A DNA stretch of 64,000 bases from Antarcticibacterium sp. 1MA-6-2 (GTDB lineage: Bacteria > Bacteroidota > Bacteroidia > Flavobacteriales > Flavobacteriaceae): positions 1,364,001 to 1,428,000 of the forward strand of contig NZ_CP091036.1 in the NCBI RefSeq assembly GCF_021535135.1. Reading direction: 5' to 3'. Numbering within the stretch: position 1 is the first letter of the stretch; the number at the start of each line of letters is the position of its first letter. This document shows, in pieces, positions 42,250-52,660 of this stretch. The position numbers and the translations under genes were made by a program. The notes below the pieces were generated by a model. The model did not search any database. It was not told the origin of the DNA and saw only the letters and a program-made list of their open reading frames with translations.

Positions 42250-44290
42250 ATGAATTTTAAAGAACAGATCCTGGAGGGAATTCCCGCTGAACTGCCGCCT
42301 GCTCAGGCCTATGATCCCTCTGTAAATAACGCGCCAAAGCGGAAAGATATCTTAAACAAAGACGAAAAGGAACTGGCTCTAAGGAATGCTCTACGGTATT
42401 TTGAGCCTCAGCATCATGCCATTCTTCTCCCTGAATTCCGGGAAGAACTGGAAAAGTACGGAAGAATTTATATGTATAGATTTCGCCCTGATTATGGGAT
42501 GTATGCGAGACCAATCGAAGAATATCCGGGAAGATCTACTCAGGCTAAGGCCATTATGCTGATGATCCAGAACAACCTGGACCCTGCTGTGGCACAACAT
42601 CCTCATGAACTAATAACGTATGGTGGCAATGGAGCAGTTTTTCAAAATTGGGCACAATACAGGTTAGTAATGAAGTACCTGGCCCAAATGGAAGATGACC
42701 AAACGCTCGTAATCTATTCCGGGCATCCTATGGGTCTTTTTCCTTCACATAAAAATGCTCCAAGGGTAGTAGTAACTAACGGAATGGTAATTCCCAACTA
42801 TTCCTCACAAGATGACTGGGAAAAATTTAATGCACTGGGAGTTACGCAGTATGGGCAAATGACTGCCGGAAGCTATATGTATATAGGTCCACAGGGAATC
42901 GTTCATGGCACAACGATTACAGTCCTAAACGCTTTGAGGAAAATCCAGGGCTCTTCTTTATCTGAAAAAAATAAAACTGCTCTGTTTCTTACCTCCGGTC
43001 TTGGCGGGATGAGTGGCGCTCAACCTAAAGCTAGGTAATATCGCAGGATGTATTACGGTGTGTGCCGAAATTAATCCGAAAGCTGTAAAAACCCGTCACT
43101 CTCAAGGCTGGGTAGATGAAGTTATAACAGATCTCAAAGAGTTGGCCCTCCGCGTAAAAAAAGCTAAAGAACAGGCAGAAACTGTTTCTATTGCTTACCA
43201 GGGAAATATAGTAGACGTTTGGGAATATTTTGCCGAGCACAATGTTTATGTGGATCTGGGAAGTGACCAAACTTCTCTTCACAATCCTTGGGCCGGAGGG
43301 TATTATCCTGTGGGATTAAGTCTTGAAGAATCTCAAATTTTAATTGCAGAAGATCCTGAAAGATTTAAATACGCTGTTCGTGAAAGTTTGAGAAGACAGG
43401 TTGATGCTATTAATATACACACTTCCCGTGGCACTTACTTTTTCGATTATGGAAATGCTTTTTTATTAGAGGCTTCCCGTGCAGGCGCCAATATTCACAA
43501 AAATAATGAAGGAACTCCTGTAAAATCTGAAGCCAAACAAGGAGAGGAACTTCATTTTGCATATCCTTCCTACGTGCAGGATATTATGGGCCCCATGTGC
43601 TTTGACTATGGCTTTGGTCCTTTTCGCTGGGTATGTACTTCAGGGAAACAGGAAGATCTCGATAAAACCGATGCTATTGCAGCAGAAGTATTGCAAACTC
43701 TAAAAAAGGATGCTCCTGAAGAAATTCAGTCCCAATTGCAGGACAACATTCACTGGATAAAGAATGCCGCGAAAAACAAACTTGTAGTTGGTTCTAAAGC
43801 CAGAATTCTATACGCAGACGCTTCCGGAAGAATAGAAATTGCGAAAGCTTTTAATAAAGCAATTGCCAAAGGAGAAATAGGAGTGGTTGCTCTGGGAAGA
43901 GATCATCACGACGTTTCGGGAACAGACTCACCTTATCGGGAAACTTCCAATATCTACGATGGGTCCAGATATACTGCAGACATGGCTATTCAAAATGTTA
44001 TAGGAGATAGTTTTCGAGGAGCCACATGGGTGAGCATTCATAACGGAGGTGGAGTTGGTTGGGGAGAAGTTATAAATGGCGGATTTGGAATGGTTCTTGA
44101 TGGTTCTAGAGAGTCTGATGACAGGTTACGATCTATGCTTTTTTGGGATGTTAATAACGGGTTAGCGAGACGTTCGTGGGCAAGAAATAAAGAAGCTATG
44201 TTTTCTATAAAACGGGCTATGCAACAGGAACCAAAGCTCCAAATCACCCTTCCTAATCTTGTGGAAGATTCCTTGTTCTTAGATTCTTAA
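42250..44290 (+). CDS. hutU: Urocanate hydratase (one apparent frameshift)
   Basis: 679 residues after repair, the longer form. It converts urocanate to imidazolone propionate in histidine breakdown, using tightly bound NAD+. Features: ELITYGGNGAVFQNWAQY, YSGHPMGLFPSH, the NAD-binding LTSGLGGMSGAQPKA, and VALGRDHHDVSGTDSPYRET. The frame breaks at 43031. GCTAGGT for GCCGGT restores AQPKAGNIAGCITVCAE, an invariant part of the active site. No hutH, hutI or hutG is adjacent. Confidence 0.93.
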
Positions 44291-44312
44291 TGTAACCCAT
44301 AAACTAATAATT

Positions 44313-44855
44313 ATGAAAATCGTAAAAATTACCACCGTTTTGCTCCTCTTCGTAGTAATGATGTCTTCATGTTCTTCGGTAAGAGTAGCTTCAGATTATG
44401 ATCAACAGGTTGATTTTAATCAGTATAAAACCTATGCTTTTTTTAAGCCCGGAATTGATAAGGCAGAAATTTCTGATCTGGATAAGAAAAGGATATTACG
44501 AGCCATAGAAACTGAAATGGCCGAAAAAGGATTTACAAAATCTGAAGATCCCGATGTATTAGTAAGCATCTTTACCAAAACGAAAGAAAACATCAACATT
44601 TACCAGCATAACATGATGGGCTGGGGTTACGGCTGGGGATGGAATCCGTGGTTTTGGGGAGCAGGCCCTAATACTGTAAATACCACAAGTGAAGGTACTT
44701 TGTATATAGATTTAGTTGATGCTGAAGGTAAAGAACTGGTTTGGCAGGGAATGGGTACTGGAGCCCTCGCCAAAAAAGTTGACCGGAAACAGGAAAGAAT
44801 TAATGAAATCGTAGAGGAAATATTAGAAACCTACCCACCCGGAACAAGGAAATAG
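44313..44855 (+). CDS. DUF4136-family lipoprotein
   Basis: 180 residues. The lipobox is MMSSC (Cys about 20). DUF4136 pattern: VDFNQYKTYAFFKPG near the start of the mature chain, a GWGYGWGWNPWFWG glycine/tryptophan insertion, and TLYIDLVDAEGKELVWQGMG. The function is unknown. It sits between hutU and the hydroxylase gene on the same strand. Confidence 0.85.
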   Translation: MKIVKITTVLLLFVVMMSSCSSVRVASDYDQQVDFNQYKTYAFFKPGIDKAEISDLDKKRILRAIETEMAEKGFTKSEDPDVLVSIFTKTKENINIYQHNMMGWGYGWGWNPWFWGAGPNTVNTTSEGTLYIDLVDAEGKELVWQGMGTGALAKKVDRKQERINEIVEEILETYPPGTRK

Positions 44856-44863
44856 AATCAGCT

Positions 44864-44897
44864 AAAATGCCTCCCCCTACGGAGGCATTTTTATTTT
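44864..44897 (+). terminator. Rho-independent terminator after the DUF4136 gene
   Basis: The stem AAATGCCTCC / GGAGGCATTT with the loop CCCTAC and a T-rich tail follows the stop codon directly. Confidence 0.88.
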
Positions 44898-44976
44898 ATT
44901 TCAGATTTGGATCTTCTTATTCTTAAAAAAACATCCTTTGCCTTTTTGTATCTTTATATTACTATAATAACTGTTC

Positions 44977-46743
44977 ATGCTAGAGAAAATAGAATCTAAT
45001 GAAATATTAGACAGGCTTCCTGCTCATCTGCAACAATTTATAAAACCGCAGAATTACGCTGATTATAATGCCATCAACCAGGCAGTCTGGAGATATGTTA
45101 TGCGGAAAAATGTCGATTATTTAAGCAGAGTAGCTCATGATTCCTATTTATCCGGCCTCAAGCAAACAGGTATTTCTATAGACAGCATCCCGAATATGTA
45201 TGGGATGAACCGAATCCTGAAGGAAATAGGATGGGCAGCGGTTGCTGTTGACGGATTTATTCCGCCATCGGCTTTTATGGAATTTCAGGCTTACAATGTT
45301 CTGGTGATCGCCAGTGACATTCGCCAACTGGAACATATTGAATACACACCTGCCCCAGATATCATTCACGAAGGTGCAGGACACGCGCCTATTATTGCCA
45401 ATCCTGAATATGCTGAATATTTGAGAAGGTTCGGCGAAATTGGTTGCAAAGCCATTTCCAGCGGGAAAGATTATGAGATGTATGAGGCAATCCGGCACCT
45501 GTCCATTATTAAAGAAGCTGAAGACACTCCTGAAGAAGAGATAAAAAAAGCAGAGGAAAAAGTAGATTACCTTCAGAATAATATGGGAGAGCAGAGTGAA
45601 ATGGCTCAAATAAGAAACCTTCACTGGTGGACTGTAGAATATGGTCTAATAGGTACCCCGGAACATCCGAAAATTTACGGTGCGGGATTATTATCCTCCA
45701 TTGGAGAAAGTGCCTGGTGTATGACAGATAAGGTGAAAAAAATTCCGTATACGATCGAAGCGGCACAGCAGGAGTTTGATATTACCAAACCACAACCACA
45801 ACTTTATATTACTCCAGATTTTGCTCACCTGAGTCTGGTTCTGGAAGAATTTGCTAATACTATGGCTTTACGTCGTGGAGGGCTGGAGGGTATCCAAAAA
45901 CTAATAGATTCCAAAGGCCTTGGAACAATAGAATTAAGTACAGGAATTCAACTATCCGGTGACTTTACCCGGGTAATAGAACATCAGGGAAAACCAATTT
46001 ATATTCAAACCAACGGTAAAACAGCATTATCTTACCGGGAAAAAGAATTAGTGGGACATGGCAGTTTAAACCATCCAAAAGGTTTCGGCTCACCAGTGGG
46101 AAAACTTAAGGGTATAAATTTAGCAATAGAGGACATGAGCCCTCGCGATCTTCGAGCTTATGATATATACGAAGGAGAGAAGATCACTTTAGAATTTGAA
46201 GGCGGGGTGGTAGTTACAGGAGAGATAATTAATGTTACACGAAACCTGCAGGGAAAAATAATCCTGATAAGCTTAAAAGATTGTACTGTTTCTTATAAAG
46301 AAGAAATTCTTTTTAAACCTGAATGGGGAAATTACGATATGGCTATAGGAAAAGAAATTATATCTGCCTTCTCGGGACCTGCAGATCCTTTATCCTTTGA
46401 CCTTATTACTCACACCCCTTCAAGTACTACTATCAAAAGCAAAAAGACAGCTGAAAGAGAAGAACTGGAGAGTCTCTATCAGGCAGTTCGGAATATACGA
46501 AATGGTGAAAACACCAAATTCTCATTGCAGGCTGCTTTTGATATTTTGAAGAAACATCACTCCAGCGACTGGTTACTTTCAGTTGAAATTTTTGAATTGG
46601 CGGTTGACAGTGATCAGAGATTAGCCAAAGAAGTAAAGGAATATCTTGATGCTTTAAAAGGAAAGAGGCCGGAGATATCTCACCTTATTGATGGAGGAAT
46701 GGAACTAATAAATCAAAATTTGGTGATCAACAGAGACGCTTAA
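44977..46743 (+). CDS. Aromatic amino acid hydroxylase (phenylalanine 4-monooxygenase family)
   Basis: 588 residues. The catalytic domain (about 1-340) carries the non-haem iron ligands: the His-His pair in APDIIHEGAGHAPII and the downstream glutamate in LVLEEFANTM. Pterin-binding residues lie around FIPPSAFMEFQAYNVLVIA. The C-terminal 240 residues are an extension of unknown role seen in flavobacterial members (GHGSLNHPKGFGSPVGKLKG, FSGPADPLSFDLITHTPS). It would hydroxylate phenylalanine to tyrosine. It is intact. Confidence 0.87.
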   Translation: MLEKIESNEILDRLPAHLQQFIKPQNYADYNAINQAVWRYVMRKNVDYLSRVAHDSYLSGLKQTGISIDSIPNMYGMNRILKEIGWAAVAVDGFIPPSAFMEFQAYNVLVIASDIRQLEHIEYTPAPDIIHEGAGHAPIIANPEYAEYLRRFGEIGCKAISSGKDYEMYEAIRHLSIIKEAEDTPEEEIKKAEEKVDYLQNNMGEQSEMAQIRNLHWWTVEYGLIGTPEHPKIYGAGLLSSIGESAWCMTDKVKKIPYTIEAAQQEFDITKPQPQLYITPDFAHLSLVLEEFANTMALRRGGLEGIQKLIDSKGLGTIELSTGIQLSGDFTRVIEHQGKPIYIQTNGKTALSYREKELVGHGSLNHPKGFGSPVGKLKGINLAIEDMSPRDLRAYDIYEGEKITLEFEGGVVVTGEIINVTRNLQGKIILISLKDCTVSYKEEILFKPEWGNYDMAIGKEIISAFSGPADPLSFDLITHTPSSTTIKSKKTAEREELESLYQAVRNIRNGENTKFSLQAAFDILKKHHSSDWLLSVEIFELAVDSDQRLAKEVKEYLDALKGKRPEISHLIDGGMELINQNLVINRDA

Positions 46744-46746
46744 AAA

Positions 46747-47365
46747 TTATACTTTTATACGATCCATCGCCTCAGGACTTTGGATCTTGTTTCCATTGTA
46801 CTCCAGAGACCATCCCATAGAATTGGTAAGAATATAGATTTTTTGAAGTTCACTTATCAGGCGATTCTGTGCATTAGACTTTATGGTCGAATTTTCAATC
46901 TTGGTCATGAGCGACTTTTTAATTCGCTCCTGGATCTTGTTATAATCTTTAGCTTCAAATTGATTTAAATAATCCTGGGTAACATCATAATATTGAATAT
47001 TAGGATTTATAGAGATTTCTTCCTTAGGAATATGATGAATCCTTACAGTTTTGGTTTCAGGATCTACTTCTGTTCTTAGTTTACTTAAGTCGTAGGCCAC
47101 GGTAACATCTGCATTTACAATTATAAGAGCCTTCTTTCTTGCAGAAAAGACATCAAGATAAAATCTTTTGGAGTCATTATAAGAATATACCTGAGCAAAA
47201 TTACCTTCAGTCACTACCAGTTTTCCAACATTTTTTATTTGCTTTTCTATTAAACTGAGTACTTTCAACAAGTTGATCGCGCTGTTCCTCTTTGGTTTCA
47301 AAATATTTCCAGGCAAAAAAAATGGCCACCAGGCCGAAAAGGACTATTGCAATAGTTTTTTTCAT
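46747..47365 (-). CDS. DUF4230 membrane-anchored protein (one apparent frameshift)
   Basis: 205 residues after repair, ATG 47363-47365. An N-terminal transmembrane helix (TIAIVLFGLVAIFFAWKYF) is followed by the DUF4230 domain: KNVGKLVVTEGNFAQVYSY, ALIIVNADVTVAYDLSKL. The frame breaks at 47254-47260. The minus strand reads ACTCAGT, where ACCGGT would give ESTGLIEKQIKNVG. The gene converges on the hydroxylase gene with a 3-base gap. Confidence 0.85.
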
Positions 47366-47434
47366 TCAGAGGTATTAAGGCTACAAAAATAAGAAAAGTG
47401 CCATTAACAATTAATTGAAGAAAGGCAGATTTAT

Positions 47435-47554
47435 AAAATGTAAATGGACGGCCCCACCCGTCCATTTACGTTTTAATTCTAAAATCTACCCCAACAAATT
47501 TTAGAAACAGTTCTTTGATTGTAATGCTGTTTTAAACAACCTGTTGATCAAAGA
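47435..47554 (-). ncRNA. Candidate small RNA, copy B of a tandem pair
   Basis: About 120 nt, minus strand. The 5' part forms a stem (CTTTGAT...ATCAAAG around the inner TGTTTTAAACA hairpin). It is followed by a stretch shared with copy A (GTTGGGGTAGATTTTAGA), then a hairpin AAATGGACGG / CCGTCCATTT at 47442-47467. A TTG-N19-TATTTTTA promoter lies just upstream. No continuous peptide is shared with copy A. I do not recognise an Rfam family with certainty; comparison with the flavo-1 motif would be sensible. Confidence 0.5.
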
Positions 47555-47559
47555 GACTA

Positions 47560-47589
47560 TAAAAATACAAAAATTTCTTTCTTGCACAA
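47560..47589 (-). promoter_or_regulatory. Promoter of candidate small RNA B
   Basis: The minus strand has TTG at 47589-47587, a 19-base spacer and TATTTTTA at 47567-47560 (seven of eight to TAnnTTTG by allowing A for the last G). Confidence 0.5.
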
Positions 47590-47685
47590 GAAATTTAATA
47601 CTTTTTCGAAGACTTAATTTTTTGTTAACCAACTACATAGAGCTTCCTTACTTCCTTACTAAAATTAAAATCTTCTTATTTTAGC

Positions 47686-47803
47686 AAAAAAAAAATGGAT
47701 GGCCCCCACCATCCATTTTCGTTTTTCTCAAATTCTACCCCAAAGAATTTTTGAATCATACATTAATTAAAAGCCGCTTTTAAAGCGATTTATCAATTAA
47801 TGT
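47686..47803 (-). ncRNA. Candidate small RNA, copy A of a tandem pair
   Basis: About 118 nt, minus strand. A 5' stem (ACATTAATT...AATTAATGT enclosing GCTTTAAAAGC) is followed by the shared core TTTGGGGTAGAATTTGAGA. It ends in a strong terminator hairpin AAAATGGATGG / CCATCCATTTT (47692-47719) with a run of ten U. The order of elements matches copy B, although the 5' stem sequence differs while keeping its pairing. This suggests selection on structure. Confidence 0.55.
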
Positions 47804-47807
47804 GAAA

Positions 47808-47815
47808 CAAATGTA
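47808..47815 (-). promoter_or_regulatory. -7 element of candidate small RNA A
   Basis: The minus strand reads TACATTTG, an exact TAnnTTTG match, about 7 bases before the predicted 5' end. A good TTG at -33 is not present. Confidence 0.45.
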
Positions 47816-47909
47816 GCTCAAAAGTTCAAGTAGAGATAACGTTTTTGACCCACATATGTATACTTTAGGAAAAGAATAACGATTGTGGAATCTAATTTTT
47901 AAAGATTAC

Positions 47910-48857
47910 TTAAAAATTCAAATGGGGGAATTTATTTCTCAATTTTTCTATTGAAGCCTGTAACCCAACAAGAAATTTTTGATGAGCTTCAGATTCTGAA
48001 TTGAAGGAACGATGATTTAATCCTCTTTGAATAGACCCTATTTCTTTTAAAACAGGAATTGACTCTTTAGACATCCAGGTCTCTGTAAACTTTTGCCAGA
48101 TGTACTCTATTGCCGTAGAATTGGGATGTAACATATCTTCGGAATAAAAGCGGTAATCCCTTAATTCGTCCATCACAATTTCATATGCAGGAAAATAACT
48201 TACCTCAGCAAATTTCTCTACAATTTTAGAAACTGCCTCTATTAATCTTGATTTGCTTACCTGGTTTTGAACTACACCATCCTTTATGTGGCGCACGGGA
48301 GAAATTGTAAAAATTATTGCAATTCCCGGATTAATGCTCTGCAAAGCAGAAATGATATTTTGAAGACAAACAATAATGTCTGCAATTTCCATCATATTTT
48401 TATGAAATCTATGCTGAGGAAATTTGTGGCAATTTGCAACGTAATATCCCGTTTCCTGCAGAATATATCCTATAGAAGTTCCCAGGGTAAGGATTACATG
48501 ACTGGCCTTTTCGAGATATTCCCTGGTAAAAGTTAAATTTATATTCAGGTTTTTCACCAGTTCTTCCCTGTCTATATTGCTCATTATAGAATGAGCTTCA
48601 AAACTATGCCAACGCTCATTGTGCTGTATAACATCTTCTGCACTGTACCCGAGATTCTTTACCGCTTTGTCAATAAAGTTCTCCAAAGCTGCCGGATGAT
48701 AAAGAATTCCAAAAGGATTTCTAAGATTGGGCAGCTTATAATAATCCAGTTTTTCTCCAATATTTTCGACAAAACAGGAACCTAATAAGAAGACCTCAGA
48801 ATAGTGATCTATTTTTGGCTCCTGTGGTGGTATTGAGAAAGTAGTCCTGAATTGCAC
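47910..48857 (-). CDS. GSCFA-domain protein
   Basis: 315 residues. The family-defining VFLLGSCFVENIGEKLDYYK is at residues 23-42, with the SGNH-hydrolase-like serine. FGILYHPAALENFIDKAV, VILTLGTSIGYILQETGYYVANCHK and the late SEDMLHPNSTAIEYIWQKF (Asp/His of a catalytic triad) support an SGNH-like esterase fold. It is presumed to act on an acetylated glycan or lipid; the substrate is unknown. It is intact. Confidence 0.88.
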   Translation of the reverse strand: MQFRTTFSIPPQEPKIDHYSEVFLLGSCFVENIGEKLDYYKLPNLRNPFGILYHPAALENFIDKAVKNLGYSAEDVIQHNERWHSFEAHSIMSNIDREELVKNLNINLTFTREYLEKASHVILTLGTSIGYILQETGYYVANCHKFPQHRFHKNMMEIADIIVCLQNIISALQSINPGIAIIFTISPVRHIKDGVVQNQVSKSRLIEAVSKIVEKFAEVSYFPAYEIVMDELRDYRFYSEDMLHPNSTAIEYIWQKFTETWMSKESIPVLKEIGSIQRGLNHRSFNSESEAHQKFLVGLQASIEKLRNKFPHLNF

Positions 48858-48875
48858 GTTTTATGTATGTATTTA

Positions 48876-48908
48876 AGACCTCACAGGTTTTGGAAACCTG
48901 TGAGGTCT
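48876..48908. repeat. Perfect 15-bp inverted repeat, probable dispersed palindrome/terminator
   Basis: AGACCTCACAGGTTT is paired with its exact complement around a TGG loop, in the 62-base gap between alaS and the GSCFA gene. This palindrome is, from memory, a common dispersed intergenic element in Flavobacteriia. Without a long T run it may terminate weakly or act as a mobile REP-like element. Confidence 0.8.
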
Positions 48909-48919
48909 ATATCTTACTT

Positions 48920-51537
48920 TTATTGAACAAACTTTTTAGCTTCCTGCAATGCCTGTTCTATTCCTTCAGGTTTTTTACCTCCGGCAGTTGCGAAGAAGGG
49001 TTGTCCACCACCACCACCGTTGATGTGTTTACCCAGTTCTTTTACTACCATTCCCGCATGTAAATTCCTGGAAGCTACCAGTTCTTTCGAAATATAACAG
49101 GACAGCAAAGCCTTATCATCCTGTTGAGAAGCCAGTAATAAGAAAAGATTATCATTCGTCTCCCCTAATTGAAATGCCAGATCCTTAATTCCGCTTAAGC
49201 ATCAAGGTCTACTTTTTTGGCCAGGAAGTTGACACCGTTTATTTCGGTTATTTCAGCTTGGAGCTCCCCTTTTAAATTTTTAGCTTTATCTCTTAATAGA
49301 CTGTCAATTTGTTTTTTAAGCTGGTTATTTTCCTCCTGAAGGCCCTGAATAGCTTTAAGTGGATCCCTGGAATTTTTTAATTCAGCTTTAATGGCAGATA
49401 ATGTTTCACCTTCTTCAGAAAAATATTCCATTACTGCATCTCCCGTAATTGCTTCTATACGTCTTATTCCGGCTGCCACAGCTACTTCAGAAATAATTTT
49501 AAAATACCAGATGTCTCCGGTATTTTGCACGTGAGTTCCTCCACACAGTTCCATAGAGTCACCAAATTTTATGGCCCTCACAGAATCTCCATATTTCTCA
49601 CCAAACAGCGCAATTGCCCCCTGCTCTATCGCTTCCAAATAAGGAATTTCCCGCTGCTCAAGAAGCTGGTGCTTCTCCCTTACTTTCTCATTCACAAAAT
49701 CTTCAACCTTTTTTAATTCTTCGGAAGAGACTTTACTAAAATGGGAAAAATCGAATCTCAAATATTCATGGCTCACCATAGAACCTTTTTGCTCTACGTG
49801 GCCTCCAAGAACCTTCCGCAGACCCTGATGTAATAAGTGAGTTGCTGAATGATTTGCCTGAGTTCTCGCTCTTTTTCCTGAATCTACAACAGCGGTTATT
49901 TTTGCTGAAGGATCCTCAGGTAATTTCTTTATATAATGAATTATAAGATTGTTTTCCTTCTTTGTGTCCAAAACCGGAATTTCTTCCCCGGATGAAGTTC
50001 GTAGCAGTCCTTTGTCCCCTACCTGTCCCCCGCCTTCAGGATAGAAGGGAGTTTGGTTCAAAACAATTTGGTATAATGCACCTTCCTTCTTTCCTTCTAC
50101 TTTTCGGTACCTGGTGATCTTTACATCTGCCTCCAGCTTATCATAACCTATAAAATTATGATCTTCCTCTTCACCTATAATGTTCCAGTCCCCTGCAGTA
50201 ATAACCGATGCTGCCCGGGAACGGTCTTTTTGTTCCTGTAGTTCTGCTTTAAATTCCTTCTCATCAAGATCATAACCTCTTTCCCTCAATATTAAAGCAG
50301 TAAGGTCTATAGGAAAACCAAAAGTATCATAAAGTTCAAAAGCTTTTTTACCCGATACAGTTTTGCCATTAGTATTTTCAATAATATTCTCCAGCAATAC
50401 CAATCCCTGGTCCAGGGTTCGTAGAAACGACTGTTCCTCCTCCTTAATCACATTTTGTATAAGATTTTTCTGGGCTTTAAGTTCAGGAAAAGAATCTCCC
50501 ATTTGATCGCCCAGGGTATCTACCAGCTTATAAATAAAAGGCTCTTTCGTGTCCAGAAAGGTAAAGCCATATCTTATTGCCCTTCTAAGAATTCGTCGAA
50601 TAACATAGCTTAGCACTTAGTATTGCCAGGCAACTGCCCGTCGGCAATAGAAAAAGCAACTGCTCTTATATGATCAGCTATAACCCGTATGGCAATATCT
50701 GTTTTTTCTGAATTTCCGTATTTGGAATTAGTTACTTTCTCTATTGAAGAAATTAGCGGAGTAAAAACATCTGTATCATAGTTAGATTTTGTACCCTGAA
50801 GCACCATGCACAGGCGTTCAAAACCCATTCCTGTATCCACATGTTTTGCAGGAAGCCTTTCCAGCGAACCATTTGCCTTGCGGTTAAACTCCATAAAAAC
50901 GAGGTTCCAAATCTCCACAACCTGGGGATGATCTGCATTTACTAATTCTCTCCCCGGAATTTTTTGTTTCTCTTCCTCTGAACGAATGTCTACATGAATT
51001 TCAGAACATGGACCGCACGGGCCCTGGTCGCCCATTTCCCAGAAATTGTCCTTCTTGTTGCCCATAATGATCCGGTCCTCAGGTACGATTTCCTTCCAAA
51101 GCGCATAAGTCGTCCCTGTCCATCTCCAGCTTATCATCTTCACTTCCTTCAAAAACTGATACATATAGCTTATCCTTATCTATCCTGAAAACTTCTGTCA
51201 ACAATTCCCATGCCCACTGGATAGCTTCTTTTTTAAAATAGTCTCCAAAGCTCCAGTTCCCAAGCATTTCAAACATGGTATGGTGGTACGTATCCATTCC
51301 CACTTCCTCCAGGTCATTATGCTTCCCGCTTACTCTCAGGCATTTTTGAGTATCGGTCACCCGCTTATGTTTTGGCACGGTATTTCCTAAGAAAAACTCT
51401 TTAAATTGATTCATACCCGCATTGGTGAACATAAGGCTTGGATCATCCTTAATTACCATAGGTGCAGAAGGAACAATGGTATGAGATTTTGAATTAAAAA
51501 AATTGAGGTATGCAGCACGTATCTCTTTAGATTTCAT
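48920..51537 (-). CDS. alaS: Alanyl-tRNA synthetase (four apparent frameshifts)
   Basis: 870 residues after repair. Class II core: [40 protein letters not shown], and [14 protein letters not shown]. The editing domain has [16 protein letters not shown] and the zinc motif MELCGGTHV, and a C-terminal DHHA1 domain has [14 protein letters not shown]. The breaks are at about 51110 (+1, not a clear scar), 50616 and 50609 (two CTAAG scars 9 bases apart, restoring GNTGAGYVIRR from ACCGGTGCCGGC) and 49196 (GCTTAAGC for GCCGGC, restoring DLDAGGIKDLA). All offsets sum to a clean frame. The gene is essential, so these breaks cannot be real loss of function. Confidence 0.95.
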
Positions 51538-51602
51538 AAGTCTAACTTGTGGGCCGAAAAGGTCTTATTAGTTTTAAATTATGCAGGTGAGAAAACAATT
51601 TT

Positions 51603-51610
51603 TATATTTG
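51603..51610 (+). promoter_or_regulatory. Candidate -7 element of the M23 peptidase operon
   Basis: TATATTTG matches TAnnTTTG exactly, 70 bases upstream of the M23 peptidase start. The resulting leader holds a small hairpin (AAGCTGTTGCAA / TTGCAGCGCTT). The -33 TTG is not evident. Confidence 0.45.
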
Positions 51611-51679
51611 TTCGTTTCTCATAAGCTGTTGCAAGGTTTTTGCAGCGCTTATACTGGCAAAAATAGCATATTTTAGTTT

Positions 51680-52660
51680 ATGGCGAAGGTTAAATATTAT
51701 TACGACAGCGAGACACTCTCCTATAGGAAGATCGAGCGCAAAAAGGGGGCGCCGCCTTGGAATTGCCTTGCTGAGTACTCTTGGTGTATTTCTTGCCGCC
51801 TTTGTTTTGGTTGTTATTTATTTAAACCTTCCTCAAGTTGAAACTCCCAAAGAAAAAGCCTTAAAAAGGGAACTTGAAAATATGCAGCTTCAATACGGTA
51901 TCTTAAACAGAAAGATGAACCAGATCCAGGACGTGCTGGCAAATGTTGAAGACCGTGATAATAATATATACCGATTATATTTTGAAACAAATCCTATTCC
52001 TGAGGAACAACGCAGGGCTGGTTTTGGAGGGATAAACAGGTATAAAAACCTGGAAGGATTTGATAACTCCCGCATTATTATAGAAACCAGCAAAAGGATG
52101 GATATCCTCACAAAGCAGGTAGTGGTTCAATCAAAATCCCTGGATGAGATTGCCGAACTTGCAAAAGAAAAAGAAAAACTATTAGCATCTGTACTTAGCT
52201 ATACAACCTGTAAAAAATGAAAATTTAAAAAGGATTGCTTCAGGATATGGTTGGAGAAACGATCCTTTTACAAAGGTGAAGAAGTTCCATTATGGAATGG
52301 ATTTTACTGCTCCCCGTGGTACTCCCGTTTATGCTACGGGAGACGGGCGTGTTGAGAGAGCAGATAATCGCTCTACAGGCTATGGAAATCATATAAGAAT
52401 AGATCACGGGTATGGTTATGTAAGTCTTTACGCTCACCTCTATAAATACAATGTACGTGCTTAGTCAAAAGGTTCAAAGAGGGGATCTAATAGGATTTGT
52501 GGGAAGTACAGGCAGATCTGAAGCACCTCACCTGCATTATGAGATTTTTAAAGATGAAGAGCGAATCAATCCCATTAATTTTTACTACGGTAACCTTTCT
52601 CCTGAAGAATTTGACCAGGTTTTAGCCAAAGCTCAGCAAGAAAATCAATCTCTGGATTAA
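51680..52660 (+). CDS. M23 family peptidoglycan endopeptidase (three apparent frameshifts)
   Basis: 325 residues after repair, ATG 51680 (MAKVKYYYDSETLSYRKIE). There is one transmembrane helix (LGVFLAAFVLVVIYL), a coiled coil (KALKRELENMQLQYGILNRK) and a C-terminal LytM domain: FHYGMDFTAPRGTPVYATGDG (zinc His and Asp) and SEAPHLHYEIF (HxH). The breaks are at about 51745 (five G where four keep frame), 52194 (ACTTAGC for ACCGGC, restoring SVPAIQPVKNENL) and 52460 (GCTTAGT for GCCGGT, restoring VRAGQKVQRGD). It heads a plus-strand operon with merR, lemA and TPM genes. Confidence 0.92.

Noticed and set aside
47690..47780. A 27-residue peptide gene in small RNA copy A (minus strand, beginning MIQKFFGVEFEK)
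   Set aside because: The matching frame in copy B stops early, and conservation favours the stems and promoter over a reading frame.
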